Positions 1 to 11,034 of a stretch of 64,000 nt of DNA are shown here, one piece after another; position 1 is the first letter of the stretch; every line of letters begins with the position of its first letter. Under the pieces are notes generated by a model. The model saw only the letters and a list, made by a program, of their open reading frames with translations, searched no databases and was not told where the DNA came from. The translations under genes and the position numbers were made by a program. Origin of the DNA: Oscarella lobularis (taxonomy: Eukaryota; Porifera; Homoscleromorpha; Homosclerophorida; Oscarellidae); assembly GCF_947507565.1 (NCBI RefSeq), contig NC_089180.1:3224001-3288000 (forward strand), given 5' to 3'.

Positions 1-192
1 AACGCTACAAAACTCAATATGGAAACTTCGTTTCTTCGTGCGATGAGCTCAAACGGTAAACGATCAAGCAGGGATAAAACCGCGCAACCGCAAGCACCGG
101 TCTGCGCTTTCGCGAATTGCATTGATCTTGTCCGCGACAATTTTGAAATTTTTCTTTTGAGGGCAGACGGACAACTTCTGCTTCAAATGGAC

Positions 193-1362
193 TCAAAACT
201 GACTGCTGGCTACGTGAAGCTGTCCGGGCGCGAGGAGGGAAACTTTGTGAAAGGTCTTTCTAGTCTCCATTCCCCAATGACCGAACGTCTCCACAGCAAT
301 TGGACGGAAAAGATATCCCGCAGCTGTTGCTTCCTGCAGGAATTTTCGATTTTTCGATTTCTCTTTTTCCCCGCCGCGTGGCCAGAATTCAAACTTGCCG
401 CCAAAATAAATTTTTTTGAGTTGGGGTGCGTTATGTTAATGTCAGACAGTAGTTTCTTGCCCTCGGAGTAATCGTAGACGGCGATGTCTGGTCGCTTTTT
501 GTCGTAGAAATGAGCCAATACTTCCTTCCGGCATCGAAAGTTCAATGTAGAAGCGGTGAAGAAAGCCGTCCTGTCTATGCATTCCGCCACCTTCCCATTT
601 GCAAGAGATAGCGTGGAAGCCTTCCTTGTCGAGCTCCTTTCCACACTGGGAGACGCAAAGCGTGAGGCCTTCCAGGGCTGGCAGACGGGTACCAAAACGC
701 AATTGAGCGGCGAATGAAAACTCCGCGCTTTTCATACTGAGATCATGCGATCTAGGCAGTGCCTGAAGCCAGCAACCTGAAGAAGACCCTCCGCAGCTCA
801 GTAGTCGCGCTCGATCTTTGACGTCCTGTCTGTTAAGGTACCGTTTGTAGAGGGCATTTTGTTGGTTAATCCTTATCTCATGTTGTAACTTCAAGGGATG
901 ATTGAGCGCGTTAAACCAGGATGACACGTTGTAGGACGGTTGCGTTTCCGCGACTTTCAGGAGTGAAAAAGATGACTGCAATTGGTCGACCAGGAAGCCA
1001 TTGCAAGACGAACCGACCGGCGGTGGACAGAAAGCGCGAAATGAAGCGGAGCGGGCTGGGAGGTTGCAAAGACTAGATGCCCAGCTACCGATAAACGCGC
1101 ACGGGCTGACGTCGGTTGTGCGTTGAAATCCAAAACGTCCGTGCTTAATTGAGAGAAAAAGCTGCTTATTCTGAGCGTCGTTAAGAATGCAGCCGATGAT
1201 GTTTTTAAACGAGCGAGTCAGGTTGCTATCGTGCAGCCGCACCGCTTTCTCAATCAGATTTGGCGAGACAGTACGACACAGATGATTGATTTTCGTGTTG
1301 CCACAAGAGCGGAGCAACGCGTTGGCAATTTGTGCATCCCGTAGAAGCGGCAGCTTTTCCAA
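193..1362 (-). pseudogene. Retroelement ORF C-terminal half: zinc knuckle plus PD-(D/E)XK-like nuclease, frameshifted
   Basis: The reading frame runs from 1362 towards 442, then shifts at about 500-690 and again at about 330. In order it shows a helical region, a W-L-x-A-L-P core near 780, a C-x2-C-G...H-x3-C zinc knuckle near 620-650 (C-V-S-Q-C-G ... G-F-H-A-I-S-C), then R-P-D-I ... L-L-S-D-I-N-I-T-H-P near 440-490 and P-I-A-V-E-T-F-G-H-W-G near 270-310. This order (zinc knuckle, R-P-D, D-x-T/I, P-I-A-x-E) is what follows the reverse transcriptase in a retroelement ORF common in invertebrates, and the acidic residues resemble a PD-(D/E)XK nuclease. The reverse transcriptase itself is missing: the frame opens with its C-terminal helices. 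At least two frameshifts make it inactive. Family naming is from memory of the domain order. Confidence 0.6.
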
Positions 1363-1672
1363 AAGAGACGAAGATCAAGAAGAAGATCAAGAAGAAGTCG
1401 ATAACAACAACGACAAATAGGTAGGACTCATATAGAAGCGCTGCATGAAGGCTACCAAAAATAAAATGCCATGCCCATTTAAAACGCCGTGCTCCAATTG
1501 AACGCCACCGTCTCGCTCCTACAAAAAATAGAACGCCATGGCGGTGTAATCGAGGAAATACGGTATACTGTAAGTCAAGTGATCTAATTTACTAACGCGC
1601 TATGCTTAAATGACGTCACTGACGTAAAAGTTATACGGCAATGTTACAAAATGGTTTCCTTCAAACCGTACG

Positions 1673-1761
1673 GTTTCCTGGGAGCAAAAGTCGGGAAGGA
1701 GACGCGAAAACTAAGGTAATGCTAACTTAGTGCGGGTGCCTCTAACTTTTGGACCCCACTG
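1673..1761 (-). mobile_element. Solo Tc1/mariner terminal fragment
   Basis: The end G-G-A-C-C-C-C-A-C-T-G followed by TA at 1762-1763 is the inverted copy of the left terminus of the Tc1 element at 57787-59220. Similarity runs about 90 bases inward, through a shared stretch reading C-T-A-A-G-G-T-A and G-T-C-G-G-G-A-A-G-G, and stops near 1673. No transposase and no second end are visible nearby, so this is a truncated relic of the same family. Confidence 0.7.
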
Positions 1762-1763
1762 TA

Positions 1764-4580
1764 AGTAAAAACAATTGCGCTTGACCTGACATTTCTAGTC
1801 AAAACGGCAGTTTCATTTTCAAGAACTACCTGACTGGTGGCTTTTTGTGGTAGCTGCGCTGTTTTTCTGGGATTAGTTGAATCCCTCTGCAGAATGTGCC
1901 ATTAGGATTCGCCTGTACTATGTCGAATGAGCTTTTCGTGTCACAGCCTGTCAATGAATGCAGTCCGATCAGACTGGCACACGGCCATGCCAAGGTGTTC
2001 ACCCACAGCAGTGATATCTACATAGCGGGATCTGGTTTTGGTGCCTGTCTTGAAATAAAGACGGCTCTCAAATTGATGACTAAAGCCACATGCAATAACT
2101 GCGACGTTACTGTTGTCAATTGCCGTATTGTGCGTAAGTGGAGCAGATGTTTTAGCCTGTTGTCGTAACACATTCAACAAATGTAGTTTGACGGCGTGCG
2201 GCACGAGAGAGGCCTGGTAGTTGGAAGTACACGACTCCCACCCATTGTATAATTAGGGACGGAATTAGCGCACTTTAGAGGGTAACACACGTCCTACACT
2301 AACCCGGAGTGGAAGCGGCGCCAATGGTCAAAGCTAGACCCCGTCGAAATGCTGGACCGCCAGCCAGGCTTTGCGACGTTTCAAACGGGCTTTCACAATG
2401 CCCTATACGTGCATGAACTACGTGTGGTTTCCGGCACGGTTTCCTCAGATGGGGTCCCATCACAATCACAGTGCACATTGCGAGGCTCAAATCGCGCAGT
2501 CGCCCACAAAACAGCCGTGAGGAGAGACACTTCGAAGGGACATTTCGACCTCTACAAGACGATCCCGACAGAGTTGAACAAAACGCTGCAATTAAAAGTT
2601 AGATAAATGCCTCCCTTAAAAAAGTTGTTAAGGAAGTTGTTCGTGATATATCGTCTTAGACACTAAAAACAGCATTTTTTATTGAGATTGGACTCCGAAG
2701 ATTATCAGGCAATTTTGACTAAGGTACAATGTATTTCTCCTAAATAGAACGATAAAAGAGGCAGGCAGGAAATACAAAAGTGACTACGTTGCATGAAAAA
2801 ATTGTTTGAACATAATTTGAATTACGCGCCTTTAAAGCGCGCGCTAGCGGATTGGAAATTTATGCTGAAAAGCACTGTAGTGACATTCCCGAGACGTTGA
2901 CTTCCCGTCCTAATTTGAAACTGGCTATGAGTTGTTTCGTACCTGGCCCTTTGTGCTTTGAGTACCAGTTTCACCAGAATAATGCTCTCATATGTGGGTT
3001 TCAACTGTGTGCGCATGCGCCAGAATTTACCGTTTTACCTGTAGCCGTAATCTGAGTGTAAAGGCATACGCGCTTTTAATTAAATAATTAGCAATTACGC
3101 AAAAATTCCAACGTTTAAATGGAGTTCTTTCCCCTTACGCGAACTTGCTGTAACCTTTCTTCACTGTAAATTAGGCTAGTTTCTGAGCCCTGCTTTTGAG
3201 TTTGCCTGACACTCTGAGAGCCAACACCGGAAGGTCTTCCCTATCACTCTCATGAAAAGTGTCTGGTTGCACCTTGTAAGTGTCACTCTGCACTTCGGTG
3301 TTCACTGAAACCTAATCTTAGGATGATTTTGGCCCTCTTTTCCTAGCGTGATGTAAACAGCGATTTCATGACTGAATAAGAGCTAGAGTGCTTCGCTCGA
3401 TCTAATCATGAATAAAGCTGCCGTTTATTAGGTAGTGCGGCAAACGACCGGCGAAACGATTTTGTCTAGGACTAATTCAAAAATAGCGCACGCTACTTCA
3501 TCACACATGTGGTCGCAGACAATCGTTCATGGCACTTGTCGCTCCAATTCCGTCAAAAAAGCAGACGAAAGACTACTGCGCATTATTATTACATGTCTCG
3601 GTAAGTGCATGATCAGTAGAACAACACCTTGGTCTCTTACGCACACTTTTACAGAAGCCATGCTGCGCATGGCGTAGCTCGGAGCCGTAAGCCTTACTCC
3701 TTCCCTTTTTGCTTTGTAGATTTCATCGCAAAAGGTAACGGTACAGAGCAAATCGAAGCAAATACCTGAAGGAAGGTGCAAAAATTGCAGAGCAACGTTG
3801 ACACCTGCAAACAGGTACACCACTCCAAACTTAGATCTAGCGCATACAGCCGCATAATCCTAAATGTTTCACTATGATGTAGTTCGTGCATGGTGCTCTG
3901 CTCGAGATCGGTTTCTGTATGCTCGCTTGGCTTTATTTGCCAACGAGTGGCGACATGGAAATCTCCAAACAGAACGCCTGCGTGAAACTTAACAAATTTG
4001 TAGCTTTCCACAAGATCCTGTATGCCTCGACTGCTTGCAGCTGAGTGGTGACATGGAAATGTGGACAAAGCATTATATCACTTACAGACTAGTCAGATCA
4101 GAACCTGTATGCTCGACTGCTCCAAGCGGAAGAGTGGCGACAAGGAGATCTGAGACTTTTGTAGTGATACATTAAACCTCTCTATTAAAAGATTTCAAAC
4201 GTACCTTAATTAATTGCTAGAAGTACAAAGTGCATTACTGTGTATCTTAACCCTTTATGAAATTTATTTTGTTTCCTCAAGATAATACTTTAGTGCAGAA
4301 ATCTGTTCTTCCTGCGCATGCTTCGTTTTTTCAAAATATATGCCGCGAAATCGTTCTAAAGGCCCGTGTAGTTTCTAAGAGACGCGTATACACCTTTAGC
4401 GTGCGCTTCGTTGTCGACTTTTTGCCTTTCTTTGCGTTTTTGTCGACTTTCGGGCTGCCAGAAGTCAGTTGACTGTTTGAGTGCTTGTTTGATTCATCGC
4501 AAAATTTGGGAAATCGCCTTGAAAAGCCTCATTTATGGTTGTGGGTGTTGTCCTTACGTCACGGAAGAGTCCGGATAAAG
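1764..4580. other. 2.8 kb without a supportable gene
   Basis: Short open frames exist on both strands but none shows a recognisable domain, splice signals with a coherent frame, or codon structure better than its shadow frames. A piece at about 2823-2875 (CG-rich G-C-G-C-G-C-T-A-G-C-G core followed by T-T-T-A-T-G-C-T-G) recurs inverted at about 14675-14720, so at least that part is a dispersed repeat. Confidence 0.5.
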
Positions 4581-4587
4581 GCAGATC

Positions 4588-4593
4588 TATAAG
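4588..4593 (+). promoter_or_regulatory. TATA-like box upstream of the 4730 gene
   Basis: TATAAG lies about 140 bases before the first ATG of the five-exon gene at 4730, with a T-C-A-G-T-T initiator-like sequence near 4617 about 30 bases downstream. The spacing between the two is right for a core promoter. Sequence resemblance only. Confidence 0.3.
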
Positions 4594-4729
4594 AGACCCC
4601 AAAGCAGTGTTTTAGCGTCAGTTGAACTTCACGAACGCTTCGCTCTTACTCATTTCAACGTTTCGATATTCTCTTCCCTCGAAAATATATAGGTCATTTG
4701 CATCTAAAGCGCAAAAACAATCTATCGAA

Positions 4730-5628
4730 ATGGACGACAATGCAATACAACGTTTTCTCGATGCGACTTTTGATCAGGTTCCTGATATGTCGATCGCCGA
4801 TCTCGAATCGATTCTGCCACAATCTGAAGTTCGCGATCCACTTGACGTCGCTCAAGATAGTAATTTTTCTCGGCGGTACTGATATTTTTTCACCTGACGT
4901 TCGGTTGCAGCTGTCGCAGAGGAAGAGATCGATGCTACCTCCCTTGGCCCTCCACAACGTTCTAGTACACCAATTCCTCAGGATGGTATAGTATGATTGA
5001 GTAAATCCTGCAGTATTGTAATAGTAGAACATATGAAGGTAGTTCCTCTACGCAAACAGCTCAAAAACGCTCTTTATCTGCCAATAGTGATGAAGATTTT
5101 CATTTGGCGTTTTCAGGTTCTTTCATTTACAATCTGTGTCTTATTTTGTGACTAATGATCCAGGCAAAGACGATAGCGGCGAATCCGAAGGCACCGACAT
5201 ATCTTGCAGTGACGATGGAGGAGAATCTGAACCGGAAACAAACGTAGAAGGTGAGAAGTGCACACTATTAGCTTCATCTTCTAATTAAGCATTTAGCGTC
5301 GGCGAATGTTGGTGGCGGAGGGAGAGGACGCAGTCTATCACCAACTGCTGTAGCACCAGGAAGAGCGCGAGGAACTGTTGCGACGAATGTGTCAAACACA
5401 GGAAGGGGAGGCGCCACTGCTGCTTCAACCAGAAACACCCCAGGAGGAACGACACAAAGAGCCAGTGCAACACGAGGAGGAAGGCGAGCAGCCACAAGGG
5501 CACAGCCACTATTGAGGCAAACACTTCCCGACGACTCTCCAGAAATGATTGTTTTACCGCCCGATGCTGCCTTGCCAACGTACGATAATTGCGAAAGTTA
5601 CGTTGGTCCGTCAAATGTTTCTCTTTAG
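4730..5628 (+). CDS. Putative five-exon gene: acidic N-terminus and RG-rich tail, unknown function
   Basis: Five exons join in one frame: 4730-4859, 4911-4985, 5039-5116, 5164-5250 and 5297-5628, giving 233 residues. All four introns are 46-53 nt, start GT and end AG, and all fall in phase 1; each breaks what would otherwise be a stop or frame change, which is strong internal support. The protein starts M-D-D-N-A-I-Q-R-F, then has serine/acid-rich exons (for example D-D-S-G-E-S-E-G-T) and a glycine/arginine-rich tail with R-G-G and R-G-R-G repeats, ending near P-T-Y-D-N-C. I recognise no domain. The jerky-like transposase fragment 230 bases downstream is on the same strand, so this could be the N-terminal part of a longer transposon-derived protein whose middle was lost. 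Confidence 0.5.
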
Positions 5629-5855
5629 GTTGGCTGCAATAACCAACTAATTTCGACGAGCGTCTTCCTCTTCCTTAATTAATAGAGAAGCCGTTGCTTA
5701 GATAATTAATTATGATTGTAAAATTATTTTACAGTTTATTTTGCTCTGAGCGCCGAAAGATGCTTGTCTGAAGCACTGGGCGACCTTGCATAGGTTTGTG
5801 ATTATTTTTTCTTATTTCTAGTCGTGACAGAATTATGCATAAAATATTTTTTTAG

Positions 5856-6792
5856 GGAAAAGGTTGCAGAAAGTCCTTGCAAAGTGCTTTTTGCTGCACA
5901 CAAAAGAACTTCGGTGCAACCCAGAACGACCTGTCGTATTATTTTTTGACGGCCACTATTCTCACGTTTGCCTTGAATTAGCAATGAAAGCTGCCGAGAA
6001 TAACGTTATTCTATTTTGTCTTCCTCCGAGTACTACTGACAAACTGCAGCCTCTTGACGTTGCTGTGTTCTCCTCATTTAAGAGAGCCTGGGGAAAAATT
6101 CTTAAAGAAAGGAAGCTGAAAACGGGTGGAGCACTTTTAAGAAAGGAAGATTTTCCTGGCATTCTGAAACAATTCTGGGAAACTAGACTAAAACCGGAAA
6201 ATTTCGTTGCTGGATTCCGTGCCACAGGAATCTATCCTTTGAAAAAAGGCAATAGTGGTAAAGAATCAAAATTAGCTGTCGGTTTTCCTTTTCAAACTGA
6301 CGCAAGTAATGAGGAGGAAGTTTCGGCCACCTCTGAAACAGCTAATCCTTCAATTAACTGTTTACACCTACAACTAGCAAAATCGTAAGCCACCTTTCTG
6401 CAATTATAGCTCCCAAAAAAGAGGCGGAAACAAAGGTGCAGAAAAAGAAAGGCAGAGCCAAGTTGCAAAAATACGGAGAGGCTATTACAGCAGAAGAGGG
6501 ACTGAACAGGCTTAAAAAGAAAGAGGAAGGCAAAAAACGAAAGAAACCAACGACTCAGCGAAAATCGAAGCGCAGAAAACGGCAGATTCAACGCGACGAG
6601 GATTCCGAAGTAAACGAAAACGTTTGCCCATGTTGTGAAGGAAATTTTTACGATGATACTCCTGAGATACAGGAAGCCTGGATTGGATGCGACAATTTAG
6701 AATGTGGGCGATGGTTTCACTCTGTCTGCGTCAATTTCGATAGCGCTCACAGTACTGCAAATTACTGGATCTGTCCTAAGTGCAAAGGGTAG
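5856..6792 (+). pseudogene. Jerky/pogo-type DDE transposase C-terminal half with PHD finger
   Basis: Exon 5856-6359 follows a T-rich acceptor and encodes the second half of a DDE_1 domain: F-F-D-G-H-Y-S-H (second acid), N-N-V-I-L-F-C-L-P-P, then L-Q-P-L-D-V-A-V-F (third acid) and K-R-A-W. A 50-nt intron at 6360-6409 (GT..AG, phase 1) restores frame into a lysine-rich linker and a PHD-type zinc finger (C-P-C-C ... C-D-N-x2-C ... W-F-H-x2-C ... C-P-K-C) ending at the TAG at 6790. This architecture, DDE_1 followed by a PHD finger, is known in jerky-like transposases of invertebrates. The helix-turn-helix and first catalytic Asp are absent, so it is a 5'-truncated copy, or exons captured behind the RG-rich gene. 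Confidence 0.7.
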
Positions 6793-7340
6793 CAATTACT
6801 CTATAGTGAAGTTAGTTGGGACTCGGGAGAATAGGGAGCTACAGTAGATTAGGAATTAATAAGTCTAAAGCAACTGTTTATTGAGAATCTGTGAGGTCTA
6901 AGTACTGCTAGATGTCGTTTTTCTGTCGATAGAGCTTTAGTTTGACTTTTGGTAAAGTACGCACTAAATCGAGAATATCGCTGGATTGGCTGCGTTTGCA
7001 CTAAAACGACCGATACCATTGGATTCAGCGTTAACTTTTACCCCAGAAACCGTTTTAGGTAGAATTTTTGATGCGTTTTTGGCCGAGATACAGCGTGTCC
7101 GGGTAATTACCTGCATTGATTCGCTCTCACGTGATTTGCACGAGTCGGTTTAGGAGAGGTTCTCTCGAAAACCAAGGCACATACGAGGCTCGGCTATAGT
7201 CCGTTAGAAAGCTACGGGCCTTGCGGTTCAGGACAGCATCAGGGTTTTTGGGAAACTCCGTCAAGCGAGCGCAGGGGGTCGATCTTCCGGTATACGTACA
7301 TACATTTCCGCCCGATAGTGGCGGATACCCCTTTTCCTAC
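6793..7340. other. Gene-free stretch downstream of the PHD exon
   Basis: No domain or convincing exon is seen in either strand. The sequence is of mixed composition and leads into a trinucleotide-repeat tract. Confidence 0.4.
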
Positions 7341-7348
7341 CTCTCTTC

Positions 7349-7470
7349 ATCCTCCTCCTCCGCCTCCTCCGCCTCCACCTCCACCTCCTATGATTTTGGC
7401 GGCGACGACGCCTGTGGCGGCGGCGATGGCGGCGGCGACAGTGACAAAGGCGGCGACGGCGGAGAGCGCA
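7349..7470. repeat. CCT/CCG then GGC trinucleotide repeat tract
   Basis: An imperfect run of CCT/CCG/CCA triplets up to about 7389 is followed by GGC/GGA-rich triplets to about 7470. Homopolymeric Pro, Ser, Ala or Gly frames that cover it are by-products of the repeat. It lies about 180 bases before the Merlin remnant. Confidence 0.8.
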
Positions 7471-7649
7471 GGCATTTTTTTGGGCAGACGCTTTCTCCGC
7501 TCAAAAGTCTGATTGGCTAATTTTTCTGCAGCTTTGATCCACTTCTGCATGACCTTTCGTTCACGTTCGCGAGGTAAGGACAAAAGAAAGGGCGTTTTAG
7601 GATCTGCTATTTTACTGGCTTTGTTGATTCAGTGGCTTCGGTTTGAAAA

Positions 7650-8531
7650 ATGCTACAACAACTCGCTAACGCGGCAGGATCGTTGGGAGACGCTATCGAT
7701 TTTCTAACACAGCGTAAATTCTTGGCGTCTAAGGTTACCTCCACGCATTGCCAGAAAGACAAAACTTGGACAAAGCTCACCTTACCCACGTGCGTCGAGC
7801 TCTTATTTTGCTGGTCAGCCAACGTTCCTGTCACTCATATTTGTTCATAGTGCGGCGCCCAATTTTCTGTCAAAACTGCCATTGATTTCTATAATTTCTT
7901 GCGAGAAGTGTGCAGTAGCCAGCTACTTGGCAAGCCTATTCTTTTCGGTGAACCAGGCGTTATTGTGCAAATAGACGAATCGCTCTTTGATCATAACAGT
8001 AAAGTAAGCTGCAATGATATTGGTTTTATATATTACTGCATTTTGCCTATACTTATAGTATCAAAGAAGTCGTGTGCCTGCTCGTATTTTACAGTGTGGG
8101 TATTTGGAATGTATGACACCCAAATGAAACAGGGGTATATGACGTTGGTTTCCTCTCGAAATACTTTGACGCTGCTTCCCAATATTGAGGAGCACACGCT
8201 GCCTGGAATTATAATACATTCGGACATGTGGGCAGCATACCGACAGGTAGCTCAATTGCCAACTGTGGTGGCTCGTGAGACGGTGAACCACCGGCGTCAC
8301 TTTGTGGACCCAACAAAAGGAGCGCACACCCAGGCAATAGAATCCTATTGGGCTCGTGCCAAAGCAAAACTAAAGCGAATGATGGGGACAACAAAAGAAA
8401 TGCTGCCGTCTTACTTAGATGAATTCACGTGGAAAGAGAGGCATGGCAGAAGCGAAAATGGAGAAATCGATAATGCTGTCGTCTTGTCGAAAATGATAAA
8501 CGCAATAGCAAAGGAAAATCCGGTAATGTAA
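7650..8531 (+). pseudogene. Merlin (IS1016/ISXO2-like) DDE transposase, disrupted
   Basis: The frame 7899-8531 carries the ISXO2-like (DDE_Tnp_IS1595) core: G-E-P-G-V-I-V-Q-I-D-E-S-L-F (first Asp), W-V-F-G-M-Y-D, I-I-H-S-D-M-W-A-A-Y (second Asp), then H-R-R-H-F-V-D-P ... A-H-T-Q-A-I-E-S-Y-W (third acid, Glu). The upstream frame 7650-7850 holds the N-terminal region with a decayed zinc ribbon (T-H-C-Q-K-D ... C-x-C-type remnants) and ends in a stop at 7848. A GT..AG stretch 8004-8058 (55 nt) sits where other Merlin proteins have only a few residues; removing it places K-Y-Q-R-S-R before W-V-F-G, as expected, but a further frame change is then needed. Catalytic triad visible, but the upstream stop and frame problem argue for a dead copy. 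Confidence 0.75.
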
Positions 8532-8694
8532 TGTGATCGATGTTACTCGGACTTATAAACTCGTCTTTTTTGTTTGCCTTTCCGCTCTTTTGTAGCTGTG
8601 TTCGACGTACATAATGTTCACTTGTTAGAATATGAAAAAGAGAATGTGATGATCCAATGCATTTTCAGGAACATTGCTGCACCCCTAGTGTCCC

Positions 8695-8910
8695 TTGCCG
8701 GCCCCGTGTTGTACGGGTCCCTATCCGGAGACTCCTTACATTTTTCCTTTTTTCCCTCACCTGCCTCGTGTTGTACGGGACCCATCCGGGGACTCCTTAC
8801 ATTTACCCTACTGTGCCTTGTCGGCCCCGTGTTTTGTGCGGTTCCCATTCCGGGGACTCCGTACAAAAATCTTGTTTTGTGTGGCCCCGTGTTTTCCGGG
8901 TCCAGCTTCC
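8695..8910 (+). repeat. Degenerate tandem repeat, about 3.5 units of 55-65 bp
   Basis: Units share G-G-C-C-C-C-G-T-G-T-T-x-T-x-C-G-G-G followed by C-C-G-G-G-G-A-C-T-C-C-x-T-A-C-A. Starts are near 8695, 8760, 8816 and 8880. The later units diverge at the ends. No gene is implied. Confidence 0.7.
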
Positions 8911-10322
8911 TATATAGAGACGCTTCGTTTGGCTTTGAGTAACGCGGTCCAAGTTTCTATATACAGGAATGGCGTCTGGTGGGCTCGAATGAAACGGTGT
9001 CATGTTCTATATATGGAGTGGAATTTGGAGCCGTATAATTCTCAACATGGATGCCGGGGAGGAGACGGTGCCGGCACCGTGAAACATGGCCCGGTCACCT
9101 ATACTTTAACCTTTCCGCGGAGAGCGTGCGGTTTGAAACGAAGGAGAACAACCAATTCGTCCAAGATGGCGCGTATGCTTTTAGTGGTCAAGACTAGCTG
9201 AGTACCCGGCTTCGCCCGGGTCTGTGTCTCCTGCAAATGGAAACTAAAAGAACAACGTCATAGATACCCGTAAGTCGCGCGCAAGCATGCATATATATAA
9301 AATTATGTACAGTACTGCCTTAAACTGTTTCCATTTGCAGAAACCGTAAGCAAACTGTCTGCGTACATTGTACGCAAGCAGGAGGACGTATTTCGTTGGG
9401 AAAGACAATGGCAAATGTGTTGTCCTCACAGCGCGCAACGACGGCCTCGAACGTCTCTCATCTTTCAGGTGAGCTTGCGTAGGTTTGGCTGACTAATACC
9501 AACTTGGCTCCTCTGTAGTTCGCCCCGCACCCTTCATTGCACTACCAGTCACTAATTAGGTGTTAATAACATAAATGGAACATTGGAATCCTCTATCCGA
9601 CAAAGGGTGTATATAATGGTCACGTGCAGTACTCTGATTGGCTAGTAGCATACGCGATCGTTAGGTTTCCTTGGTCACGCCCTAGCGCGTTACTACTAGA
9701 TCGAGACCAATTTTTCGTTTTCCTTTTATTACCGGGCGTATTTCTTTAGTATAGGATTAGTTTAAAAATGGGCAGTACCAAAGTCACGTGTAATGTGTGT
9801 TGTACTGCCTTTTCGGGTGGGGAGACCTTGTGCTCGCACTAGCCACGTCCATGACAATTATGTAAATTAGGTGATGTGTTGACATATAACAGCAGTGGCC
9901 TTGAAGGAAGAAGACCTACGTTTTCGCCCACTTGCGGTAAGTTTTTCTAATAGTTCTGGCAGAATGAAAGTGATTAAGTTTATTAAAGATCAAATAGCGA
10001 CGTCGAAGTATCTTGATATTGTCTCTAAAATGGAGCTCGTTTGACTGATAAAAACGTGGAACCAAAATACGAAAATCATAACGAATTTTTATATGGAGCT
10101 TCTCTGCTACGAGGCAGCTGGAGAGGTTTCGGACACGTCCATGTCGATAAAAAAGGCTTGCCAAGTCCTCTTTCAATATCTTTCCCGCCACATACAAGAC
10201 GAATGCTACGTTCCAGGTTTTCTAAGCCATAGATGCTGCTAACGTTCTTTTGTTCAAGCTTGCCAAGACGACAGTCCAAACCTGGAGATCCGTCTCCGTG
10301 GGTTTTTTATAGCCTCGCGTTG
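8911..10322. other. 1.4 kb without a supportable gene; contains a GC palindrome
   Basis: A short palindrome C-C-C-G-G-C-T-T-C-G-C-C-C-G-G-G at 9205-9220 recurs with similar flanks (A-C-T-A-G-C-T-G-A) at about 28395-28425 and in decayed form at 28602, suggesting the tail of a small dispersed repeat. C-A-A-G-A-T-G-G-C-G-C-G-T at 9163 recurs at 14650. No coding region is convincing. Confidence 0.4.
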
Positions 10323-10379
10323 CCAGGCCCTTCTCCCTGATGATCTCCGGTATAAACACGGGAGGGGAGAAGGGCCTGG
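10323..10379. repeat. Terminal hairpin of a dispersed element, copy A
   Basis: Arms C-C-A-G-G-C-C-C-T-T-C-T-C-C-C and G-G-G-A-G-A-A-G-G-G-C-C-T-G-G flank a loop containing G-T-A-T-A-A-A-C-A-C. The same hairpin occurs at 36198-36250, inverted at 39245-39298, and decayed at 19261-19318. Just inside, copy A shares G-C-G-T-C-A-T-A-G-G-T-C-A with the 36.2-kb copy. Confidence 0.75.
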
Positions 10380-10539
10380 TACTACTGGTCTGCGTCATAG
10401 GTCACGAGGACCACTTTTTTGTGAGTGCGGTCCATCGTCACGTAATGCAATTAGACACCTCGCATATCATTGGCCACAGCATTACTGTCCCTCCCATCCA
10501 TGGCCTCAGATACTTCGTCTTCGTTAGATGAGCGATGCG

Positions 10540-10740
10540 CTTGGTACACCTTCTGATGACCCTCAACTGCTTTATTTGTAAAGGAATTAATCCAAAGGTT
10601 TCGCTCGAAGTACGTTGAGGGTGATCCAGATGATTGTGTGCCTGTTGCGGAGGTTCGCCAAGCTGTTCTCGACCGGATTGATCTTCCACTCACTCCAAAG
10701 AGGTGTCTAATCATGTTCGAACGGCGTTTCCAGCCAGCGA
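10540..10740 (+). other. Possible exon fragment, unidentified
   Basis: One frame reads G-D-P-D-D-C-V-P-V-A-E-V-R-Q-A-V-L followed by L-P-L-T-P-K-R-C, ending near 10740. The mix of residues looks protein-like and winged-helix-like, but no homolog is recognised and the opposite-strand frame is also open. Weakly supported. Confidence 0.2.
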
Positions 10741-11034
10741 GAGTAAGAACCTGCCAAAAGACCTGAACAGAGCATACTTCTATACGGGCATTCAACGAAA
10801 AATGCCTAACCACAAAGTAATCCATCAATTGAACCTGAAGTTGAAATGGAATGTGACCCTGACAGCGACAAAAATGGGTGAGCCTCGACGGCGTTGGTGG
10901 AGCGATTTTTCTTCATTAAAACGTGGCGACTGCGACAGCATTGCCGGCCTGGGCGAGCTGGGCGATGGACGCGCGCTTTTGAGCGTTGAAGCATACGAAT
11001 CTCATTCTTGAGGTGTCGTCAATAACGTAGCCGT

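Noticed and set aside
7221-7583. Ser-, Pro- and Gly-rich open frames
   Set aside because: Produced by the CCT/GGC triplet repeat in all registers.
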